From Gemmatimonadaceae bacterium (lineage in GTDB: Bacteria > Latescibacterota > UBA2968 > UBA8231), in NCBI GenBank assembly GCA_026706075.1, contig JAPOZM010000091.1, positions 1-64,000 of the forward strand: a DNA stretch of 64,000 nt. The letters run 5' to 3'. Made by a program: the position numbers and the translations under genes. Below, piece by piece: positions 1 through 12,936 of this stretch; the first letter of the stretch is position 1, and every line of letters begins with the position of its first letter. The notes below the pieces were generated by a model that saw nothing but the letters and a program-made list of their open reading frames with translations, was not told where the DNA came from and searched no databases.

Positions 1-627
1 TCGGCACTGGCTCGGAGATGATTTTGAGCGGTAGTCCTTGGCACGCGGCCCACAGGGTGGGATTTTCTACTTCGGAGAAATAGCCCAATTCGCCTCCCTT
101 GTTGCGGGTGGCGTCGTCGTGCGAGTACTTGCGGACCGTCTCGGCAAAACTCTCGCCGCGCTGCAGCAGGGTTTGACGCCGGGCGTTGGCCTCGCGCTGG
201 CTGGTCAGGAGGATGTGCCGCGCCCTAATCTCGGGGCGAAGCCTCTGGAAATCGGCCTGATGCTCGTCGTAGTAGCGACGGATCGCGGCCTCGTTGAAGG
301 CGAGTTTACGGTCTTGGAACTCGGCGTCGAGCAGGGCCGCTACTAGCAGATCTCGCCGCATCTGCTCTAGAAGCGTTTTGAGCCGCTCCTGCTGGTGGAG
401 CCCGCGGGCGAGTGCCTCCTGATAGAGCAATTCTTGGCGCACCCAGTCCTCGATGAACTGCTCTCGCTCACCTTCGGCTAGATCGGCGTCGGGGCCGGGC
501 GCAAATTGGCTTGCGAATTCGCTCTCCGTGAGTTCGGCATCTCCGACGCGGGCGACAATGTCGCGAGTACCCGACGGTTCACATCCCGGCAGCGCGCTGA
601 GCGCGAGTGCGATGGCAAGCTGTGTTT

Positions 628-631
<4 letters not shown>
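1..631 (-). CDS. PpiC/SurA-type peptidyl-prolyl isomerase lipoprotein (3' end outside window)
   Basis: Periplasmic or membrane-anchored parvulin-type prolyl isomerase that would help fold exported envelope proteins. The N-terminus has a short hydrophobic signal ending in an LPGC lipobox (Cys about residue 17). A helical SurA_N-like chaperone segment follows, then from about residue 118 a parvulin domain (ARHILLTS, then GESFAETVRKYSHD and KGGELGYF). The frame runs off the left window edge, so the C-terminus is unseen. No ATG, GTG or TTG fits. The best start is CTG, which overlaps the mfd stop as CTGA and sits six bases after GGAGGA. The mfd-parvulin order and the overlap suggest one transcript with translational coupling. 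Family assignment is firm; the CTG start is inference. Confidence 0.8.
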
Positions 632-4026
<3,395 letters not shown>

Positions 4027-4105
4027 TCCGTTCTCAACGTGCTATTAGAGAATTTTGTGCGGCGAAAACAGCCGGAACAGGGCGTGCCCGCAGTCGAGAA
4101 ATCCG

Positions 4106-4143
4106 AAAAAAAGGGTCTGCGACGGCATGTCGTAAACCCTTTA
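4106..4143 (-). terminator. Intrinsic terminator after tRNA-Ala
   Basis: Read on the minus strand, a GC-containing stem with outer arms AAAGGGT and ACCCTTT and an inner CGAC/GTCG pair is followed by a run of seven T. It begins about 20 bases after the tRNA CCA end and before mfd, so it should end the tRNA transcript and leave mfd to its own promoter. Confidence 0.8.
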
Positions 4144-4161
4144 CTACCTGACAGCTTATCA

Positions 4162-4237
4162 TGGTGGAGCTGAGGGGAATCGAACCCCTGACCTCCTGAA
4201 TGCCATTCAGGCGCTCTCCCAACTGAGCTACAGCCCC
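4162..4237 (-). tRNA. tRNA-Ala (anticodon GGC)
   Basis: Read on the minus strand this is a 76-base cloverleaf. The acceptor stem is GGGGCTG paired with CAGCTCC, and the D-arm is GCTC...GAGC. The anticodon stem CCTGA/TCAGG encloses loop ATGGCAT, giving anticodon GGC. The T-arm carries GGTTCGATTCC, and CCA is encoded at the 3' end. The GGC anticodon reads GCC/GCU alanine codons. It has its own upstream promoter and downstream terminator. It also marks the point where base composition changes from the mfd side to the GC-richer remainder. Confidence 0.96.
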
Positions 4238-4252
4238 CCAGGAAGGCCTCAG

Positions 4253-4281
4253 AACGTAACCCCCGGCCGTCATATCGTCAA
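4253..4281 (-). promoter_or_regulatory. Sigma70-type promoter of tRNA-Ala
   Basis: On the minus strand, TTGACG (4276-4281) and TACGTT (4253-4258) are separated by exactly 17 bases, and the mature tRNA 5' end lies 15 bases further on. Spacing and position fit a housekeeping promoter for the tRNA. Confidence 0.7.
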
Positions 4282-4306
4282 CGGCCGCAGGCACCTGCGC
4301 CAACCG

Positions 4307-4879
4307 CTAGCGCTTGAGGGTGATCCCCACGCCCAGGTCGGAGTCGTACTCGTCGCGCTCGCTGGAGCTGGGTCCGAGGGACAAACTGGTGAGGACCAGC
4401 CGGACCTCGCTGGAGGCGTCGTACGCGGAGGCGGTGCGGACCCGCATCGTCGCCAGGACCTGGCTGCCGCTGACCGAGGTGGTCAGGCTGGCTCCCAGGA
4501 CGCGCACTTCGGCGCCGGTCACCACCAATCCGTTGGGGGCTGGCGTGACGAAGGGCGTCTCCACGGTGGCCTCGGCGTTCTCCAGGTCGAAGGCGTCCGC
4601 GGGCTCGGCCACCAGCTTGATGTCGAACTGGCGCAACTGGTCGGCGCCGTCGACCTCGAAGGTGAGGCTGATCTCCTGCCCGGGGCCGGTGACCTCGAGA
4701 CCGTCGCCGGCGATGCGAAAACGCTCGGCAAAAGAGCCGGACAGGTCGGCCAGTTGGCGCAGGCCCCCCTCGTCCACCGGGGCGACGACCCCGTCGGTGC
4801 CGGGAGGAGTGACCACGGAGTCCGACTCAGCGCAGGCGGACAGGCCGGCGAGCGATGCGAGGGCGATGCGAAGCAGCAT
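4307..4879 (-). CDS. Small exported lipoprotein with cohesin-like beta domain
   Basis: 190-residue predicted lipoprotein. The start ATG is chosen because GGAAAGGAG lies just upstream and the first residues form a clean signal peptide (MLLRIALASLAGLSAC, Cys 16). Longer in-frame starts would put 37 unlikely residues before this signal. The mature part is rich in beta-strand-like alternation, with a segment (about 70-175) of the form seen in cohesin-type sandwiches: a mean-centred property, a C-terminal variant and DYDSDLGVGI-like ends. This domain guess rests only on pattern. It sits between the tRNA and an outer-membrane barrel gene. Function unknown. Confidence 0.7.
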   Translation of the reverse strand: MLLRIALASLAGLSACAESDSVVTPPGTDGVVAPVDEGGLRQLADLSGSFAERFRIAGDGLEVTGPGQEISLTFEVDGADQLRQFDIKLVAEPADAFDLENAEATVETPFVTPAPNGLVVTGAEVRVLGASLTTSVSGSQVLATMRVRTASAYDASSEVRLVLTSLSLGPSSSERDEYDSDLGVGITLKR

Positions 4880-4949
4880 GGGGGGGCTCCTTTCCTGGTC
4901 CAGCGTCCTGAAGAGGAAAGATCGCCCGCCCCCGCCCACCCCGCAAAAG

Positions 4950-5735
4950 TCAACGGCAGGCCCTGCCGGCCGACCATGAAGGCGTGACACCGAGCTGGTG
5001 GTGGGACCGCAGGTGCACTCCCATGCGCAGGCCGTGCGCCCCGGCCCCCACGCCCAGGCCGTACTGGCGCGGACGGTCGAGCCCGTCGAGGGTCATCGTC
5101 GCCGGCCCCCCGAGGGGCAGGGACAGGCGCATCTCGGGCCGCCTGGCGGGGCCCCGCCAGGCAACCCCCAGGGAGAGGGTTGCTTCCGGCCCCTCGCGGC
5201 GCAGTCGCACGGAGCCCCTCCGCTCCAGCAGGCCCTCCGCGCCGCCCTGCCACCACCCCTCCACCTGCCATCGGCGGAGGAGATCGGCGCGCGCCCCCAG
5301 GACCGGCACCCGCCCGCGCCAGACCGGCTGACCGGTCCGCCCCAGGCGCGCCTCCAGCAGGCCGGCGCCGAGATCCAGCCCCCCTTTCAGCGAGACAGCG
5401 ACCGCTGCCATCACCGCCTGCTCCTGGTGCCGCGGGGGGCCGCGCACCGCCAGCCCGAACCCACCCCGCAACCTGCCGAGGCGGGGCGCCGCCAGCAGCA
5501 GATGCTGCCCCCCCAGCTCGTGCAGCCCGAAGGGCCGGTCGTGGACGAGATGGCCGCAGAGGGAGGCGGTGACCGACGCGAGCCGAGCGGGGTTGGCGCC
5601 CAGCCGGTCCGGCGCCGGCAGCGGGTCGGCGAAGGGTCCCCGCTCGAAGGCGGCGACGGCCGCTCCCGGGGTGGCGAGCAGCAGCAGGGCGGCGCGCAGC
5701 GGAAGCCGGTTGCAGGTGCCAGGGCGGGAGACCAC
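4950..5735 (-). CDS. Putative PorV/PorQ-like outer-membrane beta-barrel protein
   Basis: About 261 residues. After a hydrophobic signal (LPLRAALLLLATPGAAVA) comes a mature region with the DRLGANPARLA motif, which resembles the NPA motif near the start of PorV/PorQ-type barrels. Alternating hydrophobic and glycine-rich strands follow to the end. I chose the GTG at 5733-5735 because it places a normal signal peptide at the N-terminus. In-frame GTGs at 5819 and 5810 would add an unusual leader. It is probably an outer-membrane protein, and two clearer relatives lie at 12937-14807. The role is not known, and the family link is inferred from motif and layout rather than strong similarity. Confidence 0.6.
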   Translation of the reverse strand: MVSRPGTCNRLPLRAALLLLATPGAAVAAFERGPFADPLPAPDRLGANPARLASVTASLCGHLVHDRPFGLHELGGQHLLLAAPRLGRLRGGFGLAVRGPPRHQEQAVMAAVAVSLKGGLDLGAGLLEARLGRTGQPVWRGRVPVLGARADLLRRWQVEGWWQGGAEGLLERRGSVRLRREGPEATLSLGVAWRGPARRPEMRLSLPLGGPATMTLDGLDRPRQYGLGVGAGAHGLRMGVHLRSHHQLGVTPSWSAGRACR

Positions 5736-5849
5736 GGGAAAGACGACGCAACTCCGGGACCACCGATCGCCCTCGGGGATTCTGCGCGGCCCCGGGGCGA
5801 TGGATGTCACCCGGGGCACACGGCCCCGGGTTTCCCTGGTGACACGTCC

Positions 5850-6602
5850 TCAGGCCGGGACGGCCCTCCGGACGGTCCAGCGGTCCTCGTACTCGCCGCG
5901 GCGGAAGCGCTCCAGGTCCAGGCCGCCGGGCACGTAGTGCCAGGCCGTCGAGTAGCGGGTGCGGGCCGGGTCCTCGTTGTCGGCCGTGCCATGCAGGAGG
6001 TTGGCGGAGAACAGGACCACCGTCCCCGCCGCAACGGCCACGTCCACGGCGCGGGACTCCTCGACCTGGGTCCAGGACCCGTGCATGCCCTGCTCCCGCT
6101 GGTGGTCGACGATCACCGCGTCGTGGTGGCTGCCGGGGACGACCCGCAGGCAGCCGTTGCGGCGGTCGGCCTCCTGCAGGTAGACGCCGCAGGACAGGAT
6201 CCGCCGCGAGTTGGTGCCGAAGTAGAAGTTGTCCTGGTGCCAGTGCGTGGACGTGCCGCCGCCCGGAAGCTTGGGGAAGAACTTGGTGCCGAAGACGTCC
6301 ACTTCCTCGCAGCCGAGCAGCTCCGCCGCCCTGTCGACGATGCCGGGTTCCCGGGCGAGGTCCAGGATCCTGGAGTCGACGACGCACACGCCCTGCACCT
6401 TGTGCAGCAGCCCGGGCACAGGCTGGCCGTCGGCGTCGAGTTCGAGGCTGAAGTGTCCCGCCGGCTCGCTCAGAGCGCGGCCTCGTTCGACCAGCTGGTC
6501 GAGGGCCGACAGGTAGTGGGCGAGGCGGGCGCCCCCCAGCAGACCCTCGAAGACCAGGTACCCGCGGTCGTCAAACTCCTGCTTCTGCGCATCGGTGAGC
6601 AT
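5850..6602 (-). CDS. Phytanoyl-CoA dioxygenase (PhyH) family Fe(II)/2-oxoglutarate oxygenase
   Basis: About 250-residue cytosolic non-haem iron oxygenase of the PhyH family, which hydroxylates small molecules using 2-oxoglutarate and oxygen. The N-terminal helix DAQKQEFDDRGYLVFEG is typical. The iron-binding HxD is in HWHQDNFYF near residue 120, the RVVPGSH segment follows, and the distal histidine is in LLHGTADN. The ATG at 6600-6602 is preferred over a GTG two codons earlier because GGAGG then has a normal eight-base spacing. It lies between an outer-membrane barrel gene and a DUF5683 gene, so the neighbourhood does not reveal its substrate. Family is secure; substrate unknown. Confidence 0.88.
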   Translation of the reverse strand: MLTDAQKQEFDDRGYLVFEGLLGGARLAHYLSALDQLVERGRALSEPAGHFSLELDADGQPVPGLLHKVQGVCVVDSRILDLAREPGIVDRAAELLGCEEVDVFGTKFFPKLPGGGTSTHWHQDNFYFGTNSRRILSCGVYLQEADRRNGCLRVVPGSHHDAVIVDHQREQGMHGSWTQVEESRAVDVAVAAGTVVLFSANLLHGTADNEDPARTRYSTAWHYVPGGLDLERFRRGEYEDRWTVRRAVPA

Positions 6603-6623
6603 CGGCACATCCTCCCTCCGGTC

Positions 6624-7097
6624 CTATGGACCCCATCGGATGGTCAGCTGGACACCGGACGACTCCAGGTTCCCGGCGTCGAGGTCGAAGTCCTCCAGAT
6701 GGGCGTCGACGTAGGCGTCCACGGCGGACAAGGTAGCGGTCAGGAGATAGAGCAGGACCCGCGTGTTGCGCCGGGCCGCGCGGTCTTCGTGCTCCTGCGG
6801 CGTGGGTGCGTCGGCCACGCGGGAGCTCTCGACCACGGCGGACGTCAGCCAGCCGGCGCCGGCGCCGGCGAAGAGCAGCGCCTTCACCCAGTGACCGCTG
6901 GCGGCCTGGCCCCATCCCGGCAACACCGCCGACCGCACCAGGGCGGCGCGGGGGGACAGCCGTCCGCCGCCCTGTCGCATGGAGTCGGCCGCCGCCGCCG
7001 CCACCGGTTCCACGGGCTGGGCGGCGGAGGGCAGGACCGTCATCATCACCACGGCCACGCCCGCGAGCCCCCAGGCGCCGGGCTCAGCCCTGGTCAC
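6624..7097 (-). CDS. DUF5683-like membrane protein
   Basis: 157-residue protein with an N-terminal signal or anchor (GLAGVAVVMMTVLPSAA). A segment RSAVLPGWGQAASGHWVKALLFAGAGAGW has the PGWGQ-x-xxG-xxxKA pattern of DUF5683/TM2-like small membrane proteins, and a further hydrophobic helix (VLLYLLTATLSAVDAYVDAHL) ends in the usual DAYVDAHL. The GTG start overlaps the fmt 3' end by 14 bases and gives a sensible signal peptide; earlier in-frame starts lie deep inside fmt. Likely co-transcribed with fmt. Function unknown. Confidence 0.75.
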   Translation of the reverse strand: MTRAEPGAWGLAGVAVVMMTVLPSAAQPVEPVAAAAADSMRQGGGRLSPRAALVRSAVLPGWGQAASGHWVKALLFAGAGAGWLTSAVVESSRVADAPTPQEHEDRAARRNTRVLLYLLTATLSAVDAYVDAHLEDFDLDAGNLESSGVQLTIRWGP

Positions 7098-8037
7098 CGC
7101 TCTCACCGCCGAGGCGGTCCCCCGGACGCAGCGGATAGCCCCGGGCAAAGGCCCCGCCCGACATCCGCTCTCGGCCGGCCGGCTGCACCTCGCCGAGACG
7201 CACGGCCCCGTCGGCGCAGGCCACGACCACGCCGTCCTCCGAGCCGCAGCAGAGCACCTCGCCCGGGCTCGCCGCTCGGGCGGCCGGCTCCACCCGCTCG
7301 ACCCGATGCACCTTGAGCACCCCTCCCGCCCACTCGGTGAAGGCACCCGGCCACGGGTTGGCGCCGCGCACCCGGTTGCGCACCCGCTCGGCCGGCCAGC
7401 TCCAGTCGATGCGGCCGTCCTCCCGCGTCAGCTTCGGGGCCCGCGACACCCCCTCTGGCGGCTGGGGCCTCGGGCGCAGGCTGCCGTCCTCCATCCCGTC
7501 GAGGGACCGCACCAGCAGCCGGGCTCCGTCCTCGGCCAGCCGCGCCTCCAGCTCTCCGGCGGTCTCGTCGCCGCCGATGGTCACCCTCTCCTGCAGCAGG
7601 ATGTCACCCGCGTCGACCCGACGGTTCAGCAGAAAGGTGGTGACCCCCGTCTCGGTGCACCCGTCGAACAGGGCCCACACGATCGGCGCCGCCCCCCGGT
7701 AGGCGGGCAGCAGGGACGGGTGCACGTTGACCGAGCCCAGACGGGGCACGCGGAGCAGACGCTCCGGAAGGATGGAGTAAGCGACCACCCCGAGGGCGTC
7801 CGGGGCCAGGGCCTTCAACTGCTCTGCCAGGGCCGGGTCGCGCGGGGAATCAGGCTGCAGGACGGGGAGACCGAGAGCGGCGGCGGCGGTCTTGACGGGC
7901 GGGGGCCGGAGCCGGCGCCCCCGGCCGGAGGCGCGATCGGGATTGGTGACCACGGCGGCCACCTCGTGCCGGCTGGCGGCGAGGCGGCGCAGGGAGGGTA
8001 CCGCGAAGTCGGGGTTGCCGAGGAGGACGACCTTCAG
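7084..8037 (-). CDS. fmt: Methionyl-tRNA formyltransferase
   Basis: Transfers a formyl group from 10-formyltetrahydrofolate to initiator Met-tRNA. At 317 residues it matches family length when started at the CTG overlapping the yajC stop (CTGA). That start gives the canonical beginning KVVLLGNPDFAVPSL, which is absent if the first internal ATG is used. Further signs are the catalytic SVNVHPSLLPAYRGAAPI segment with His and Asn, the GVTTF...DAGDIL region, and the C-terminal domain with NRVRGANPWPGAF. It sits directly after yajC and overlaps the DUF5683 gene. Identification is secure. The CTG start is inferred from homology and coupling. Confidence 0.96.
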   Translation of the reverse strand: MKVVLLGNPDFAVPSLRRLAASRHEVAAVVTNPDRASGRGRRLRPPPVKTAAAALGLPVLQPDSPRDPALAEQLKALAPDALGVVAYSILPERLLRVPRLGSVNVHPSLLPAYRGAAPIVWALFDGCTETGVTTFLLNRRVDAGDILLQERVTIGGDETAGELEARLAEDGARLLVRSLDGMEDGSLRPRPQPPEGVSRAPKLTREDGRIDWSWPAERVRNRVRGANPWPGAFTEWAGGVLKVHRVERVEPAARAASPGEVLCCGSEDGVVVACADGAVRLGEVQPAGRERMSGGAFARGYPLRPGDRLGGESGDQG

Positions 8038-8372
8038 GACTTGGACTCGCCCTCGTCGCGGACGCGCGACACGGCGGAGCGGGACATCTCGACGCGGACG
8101 TTCTCGGCGATCTTCACCGTGATCACCTCGTCTTTCAGGTTGAGGATCACCCCGTGGATGCCGCCGCTGGTGACGATCTTGTCCCCCTTCTTCAACTCGG
8201 AGATCATCTTCTGCTGCGACTTCTGCTTCTTGATCTGCGGCCTCAGGATCAGGAAGTAGAGGACGACGAACATCAGGACGTACGGCAGGATGACCAGGGG
8301 CGTGCCGCCTTGGCCTTCGCCGCCGCCCCCCATGGCGTGGGCGGGCTCCGCAAGGAGGAAGAGCAGGGTCAC
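8034..8372 (-). CDS. yajC: Sec translocon accessory protein YajC
   Basis: 112-residue inner-membrane protein that binds SecDF and helps protein export. An N-terminal hydrophobic leader and a single membrane segment (TPLVILPYVLMFVVLYFLILRP) are followed by the family hallmark RPQIKKQKSQQKMISELKKGDKIVTSGGI and a small beta-rich cytosolic tail. It follows tgt, the usual order in bacteria. The next gene is fmt rather than the expected secD. The stop overlaps the fmt CTG start. Confidence 0.95.
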   Translation of the reverse strand: MTLLFLLAEPAHAMGGGGEGQGGTPLVILPYVLMFVVLYFLILRPQIKKQKSQQKMISELKKGDKIVTSGGIHGVILNLKDEVITVKIAENVRVEMSRSAVSRVRDEGESKS

Positions 8373-8418
8373 ATCGGGCCTTTCGTGAGGGAGGATCGGC
8401 CCGGGAAAATAGGCGCTC

Positions 8419-10458
<2,040 letters not shown>

Positions 10459-11121
10459 CTAGGGGCGGGCGCCCCCGTGCTTTGCCTTTACGGCGGACCA
10501 GGACGCGGCGCCCACCGGCTTGGTGATGGCGCTCTCCCCGCAGTCCGTGGAGAGGGGATCGTCCTTCCAGCGGACGATGCGCCAGAGGCCGTCGTCGCCC
10601 TCGCGCATCTTGAAGCTCATCACCTGGTCGACGAAGAAGCCCTCGTCCGGCCGCTCGAGGAGCAGGATCTCCACCCGGCCGCGGAAGACCTCCCAGTCCT
10701 CGTCGGGGTGCCCGTCGGGATCATCCTCGAAGCTCAGGGGGTAGTCGATGCCCAGCTCCGTATAGCGCCGGGAGGGTTGGTACTTCCACTCGATGGTGCG
10801 GTATATGTCGAAGATTCCCTGGGACGAGCCGTCGCGGGGGCCCATGATCCGCAACTCCTCCTCCTTGCCATAGAAGTAGATGAGGTCGCCCTTGCAGTCC
10901 TCCTCCATGAAATAGAAGTTGTCGTCGAGGAGGGTCTCGTAGAGGTCCTTGTCGCGTTCGTTGAAGGCCCTCTCCAGGTTGTCCATCACCACCTGCGCCG
11001 TGGTCGCCTCCGGAGCGGGCGGCAGTTCCCGGCGAGTCACCTTCTCCACATCGGGCGCGAAGGGGTTGCTGCAGCCCGCCAGGAGCAGCCCGGCCAGGGC
11101 GATGGGAAATGTGCGTGGCAT
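10459..11121 (-). CDS. Lipoprotein with NTF2-like domain, paralogue of the next gene
   Basis: 220-residue lipoprotein with signal MPRTFPIALAGLLLAGC (Cys 17). The mature part contains AQVVMDNLERAFNERDKDLYETLLDDNFYF, the helix-loop pattern of NTF2-like folds, and ends with WRIVRWKDDP. The gene at 11137 has the same plan (lipobox, NLEDTFEGFSPTQYMDQLSEDFLF, WSIRRWQDF), so the two look like an ancient tandem pair. Probably periplasmic-facing. Role unknown; a binding or scaffolding function would be typical for the fold. Confidence 0.75.
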   Translation of the reverse strand: MPRTFPIALAGLLLAGCSNPFAPDVEKVTRRELPPAPEATTAQVVMDNLERAFNERDKDLYETLLDDNFYFMEEDCKGDLIYFYGKEEELRIMGPRDGSSQGIFDIYRTIEWKYQPSRRYTELGIDYPLSFEDDPDGHPDEDWEVFRGRVEILLLERPDEGFFVDQVMSFKMREGDDGLWRIVRWKDDPLSTDCGESAITKPVGAASWSAVKAKHGGARP

Positions 11122-11136
11122 GGGTCTTCCCTCCTG

Positions 11137-11895
11137 CTATTGCGCGAACTCGCCCCGCAACTCGGTGAGGGTCCGTAGGGAGGACGGCTCGCGAAAATCC
11201 TGCCAGCGACGGATGGACCATACGGGGTTCTCGTCGCTCGTGGTCACCAGGTCGATCTGCATGCGCCCTCGCACCTCGAAGATGCGCGCCTCCTGCTCCT
11301 CGCCGGGCTGGGTGGTGAAGTCGATGATGTACGGGAAAATATACGTCTCCAGCCGGGGATCGTCCGGGTACAGCCTCTGCTCGTCCTCCTTCGCATCGAA
11401 CCAGCGGCTGATGTTGATGCGCTGGAAGTTGCTGCGGTCGAGAAGATTGAAGGCGAAGCGGCGCTCGTCCTCACGGGTCCACAGGCTGTCGGTGTCGGGA
11501 GGGTCGGGATGGTACCCGGGGGGCAGGTCGAAGACCTCCCCGAAGGGCTCTACCCCGGCGAGCTCGGGCGCGAAGAGGAAGTCCTCCGAGAGCTGGTCCA
11601 TGTACTGGGTCGGACTGAAGCCCTCGAAGGTGTCTTCCAGGTTCAGGACGACGGCCACCGAAGTGGTCGGCTCCCGCAGAATCAGCAGATCGCCGCTCGG
11701 GCACTCCGGCACCCGCGTCGACAACGGGCTCGCCGCACCGGATTCGGCCTCGATGGCGGCGTCCCTGCACCGTGGGAAAGCGGTGAGGTCCGTGTCCTCC
11801 GCGCAGCGGCATTCGACCTCCGAGCCCTCTTCGAGTCCGCAGGCGGCCAGGAGCCACAGGGCCGGCGGCAGCAGATAGCGAAGCCTGGAACTCAT
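11137..11895 (-). CDS. Lipoprotein with NTF2-like domain, paralogue of the previous gene
   Basis: 252 residues, starting at the ATG that overlaps the M50 protease stop as ATGA. Signal peptide MSSRLRYLLPPALWLLAAC with lipobox Cys 19; a cysteine-rich stretch (VECRCAEDTD...RCRD) follows. Residues about 80-110 carry the NLEDTF...YMDQLSEDFLFAP pattern shared with the 10459 gene, and the C-terminus ends WSIRRWQDFREP. The shared plan supports an NTF2-like fold. No catalytic motif is visible. Position directly after a membrane metalloprotease gene suggests co-expression. Confidence 0.75.
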   Translation of the reverse strand: MSSRLRYLLPPALWLLAACGLEEGSEVECRCAEDTDLTAFPRCRDAAIEAESGAASPLSTRVPECPSGDLLILREPTTSVAVVLNLEDTFEGFSPTQYMDQLSEDFLFAPELAGVEPFGEVFDLPPGYHPDPPDTDSLWTREDERRFAFNLLDRSNFQRINISRWFDAKEDEQRLYPDDPRLETYIFPYIIDFTTQPGEEQEARIFEVRGRMQIDLVTTSDENPVWSIRRWQDFREPSSLRTLTELRGEFAQ

Positions 11896-12935
11896 CCCGC
11901 CATCTCGGAGAGCGGCACCAGGGTGAAGCACAGGGCCAGGAGGACGAAGCACAGGACCGCGATCGCCCGGCGGCGGCCGTCCAGGGGGATCGCGGCATGG
12001 TACGGAGGCGGGTGGCGGCGGCCGACAAGGGCCAGCAGCAGGGCGATCAGCAGCCACCCGGGCCACCCCCGCGGCAGGTCCCAGAGGACCGACAACACCC
12101 CGTAGAGGCCCATGGCCAGCAGGGTGGCGAAGCACAGCCGGCTGACGGCGTGATGGCGGTCGCCGAGGAGTGCGTAGGCGATATGTCCGCCGTCGAGCTG
12201 GCCCACGGGCAGCAGGTTGAAGGCGGTGATCACCAGGCCCACCCACCCGGCGAAGGCCACCGGGCTCAGGAGGACGATGCTGTCGGCGGCGGCGGGAAGC
12301 AGCCACGCCGAGAGCCCCTCGAACAACAGCGGCGAGCCCAGTTGCAGGACCCCGGGCCGCATGCTCTCCGGCAACTCCAGGAAGTAGCCGGGCTCCACCA
12401 CCTTGGACATGGGCAGCCCCACCAGGCAGGCGGCGACGGCCACAACCAGACCCGCCAGCGGGCCCGAGGCGCCGATGTCGAGAAGGGCGCGCTTGTGCGG
12501 GATCGGCGAGCGGATCCGGATCACGGCGCCGAGGGTGCCCAGCGGGGACAGGTAGGGAAGAGGGATGAAGTAGGGCAGGGAGGCCTTCACCCCCCACCTG
12601 CGGGCGGCGAAGTAGTGGCCGAACTCGTGCACCGTCAGGATGCCGAGGAGGGTGGCCGCGAAGGGCCAGCCCTCCACGAGGTGAACGAGCTGGCCGAACT
12701 CCATCAGGGGGTCGACGCCCTGCTGCATGGCGCCGGCCACCATCATGGAGAACAGGGTCATCAGGAACAGCAGCAGGTGAGTGGAGGGCCGCGATGCCGT
12801 GGACGGCGGCGGGCGGCGGGCCTCGGACCAGGCCCCCTCGACTCCATACCCGGGTGAGTACGGAGAGGAACCGTCCCAGTCCTCGAGGGGCTCCGTCGGG
12901 CGGAGCGGCATCCGTTGCCTCCGCCACCACTTCAT
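11892..12935 (-). CDS. Site-2 protease (M50) family membrane metalloprotease
   Basis: 347-residue polytopic protease expected to cleave substrates within or near the membrane. A hydrophilic N-terminal tail of about 50 residues precedes the first membrane helix. The zinc motif HEFGH (VHEFGHYFAARRWG) lies near residue 103, and the third ligand is the LDGG motif (LLPVGQLDGGHIAYALLG) near residue 240. Between them a GPLAGL segment lies in a hydrophobic helix, as usual. The C-terminus has two more hydrophobic segments. It resembles the EGY1-like branch more than RseP, since no PDZ domain is visible. It lies between a PorV-type gene and a lipoprotein gene. Substrate unknown. Confidence 0.9.
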   Translation of the reverse strand: MKWWRRQRMPLRPTEPLEDWDGSSPYSPGYGVEGAWSEARRPPPSTASRPSTHLLLFLMTLFSMMVAGAMQQGVDPLMEFGQLVHLVEGWPFAATLLGILTVHEFGHYFAARRWGVKASLPYFIPLPYLSPLGTLGAVIRIRSPIPHKRALLDIGASGPLAGLVVAVAACLVGLPMSKVVEPGYFLELPESMRPGVLQLGSPLLFEGLSAWLLPAAADSIVLLSPVAFAGWVGLVITAFNLLPVGQLDGGHIAYALLGDRHHAVSRLCFATLLAMGLYGVLSVLWDLPRGWPGWLLIALLLALVGRRHPPPYHAAIPLDGRRRAIAVLCFVLLALCFTLVPLSEMAG

Positions 12936-12936
12936 C

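Noticed and set aside
4162..4237. tRNA-Ala as attachment site of an integrated island
   Set aside because: No integrase gene or repeated tRNA 3' end was found within the window, and the flanking genes on both sides are housekeeping.
4034..4303. 89-codon minus-strand frame over the tRNA region
   Set aside because: It runs through the tRNA and its terminator and has no protein-like features.
4519..7316. Long open frames on both strands (about 620 and 770 codons) over the PhyH-fmt region
   Set aside because: Arginine-, proline- and alanine-rich shadows of the real genes, a usual result of high GC; no domain or ribosome-binding site.
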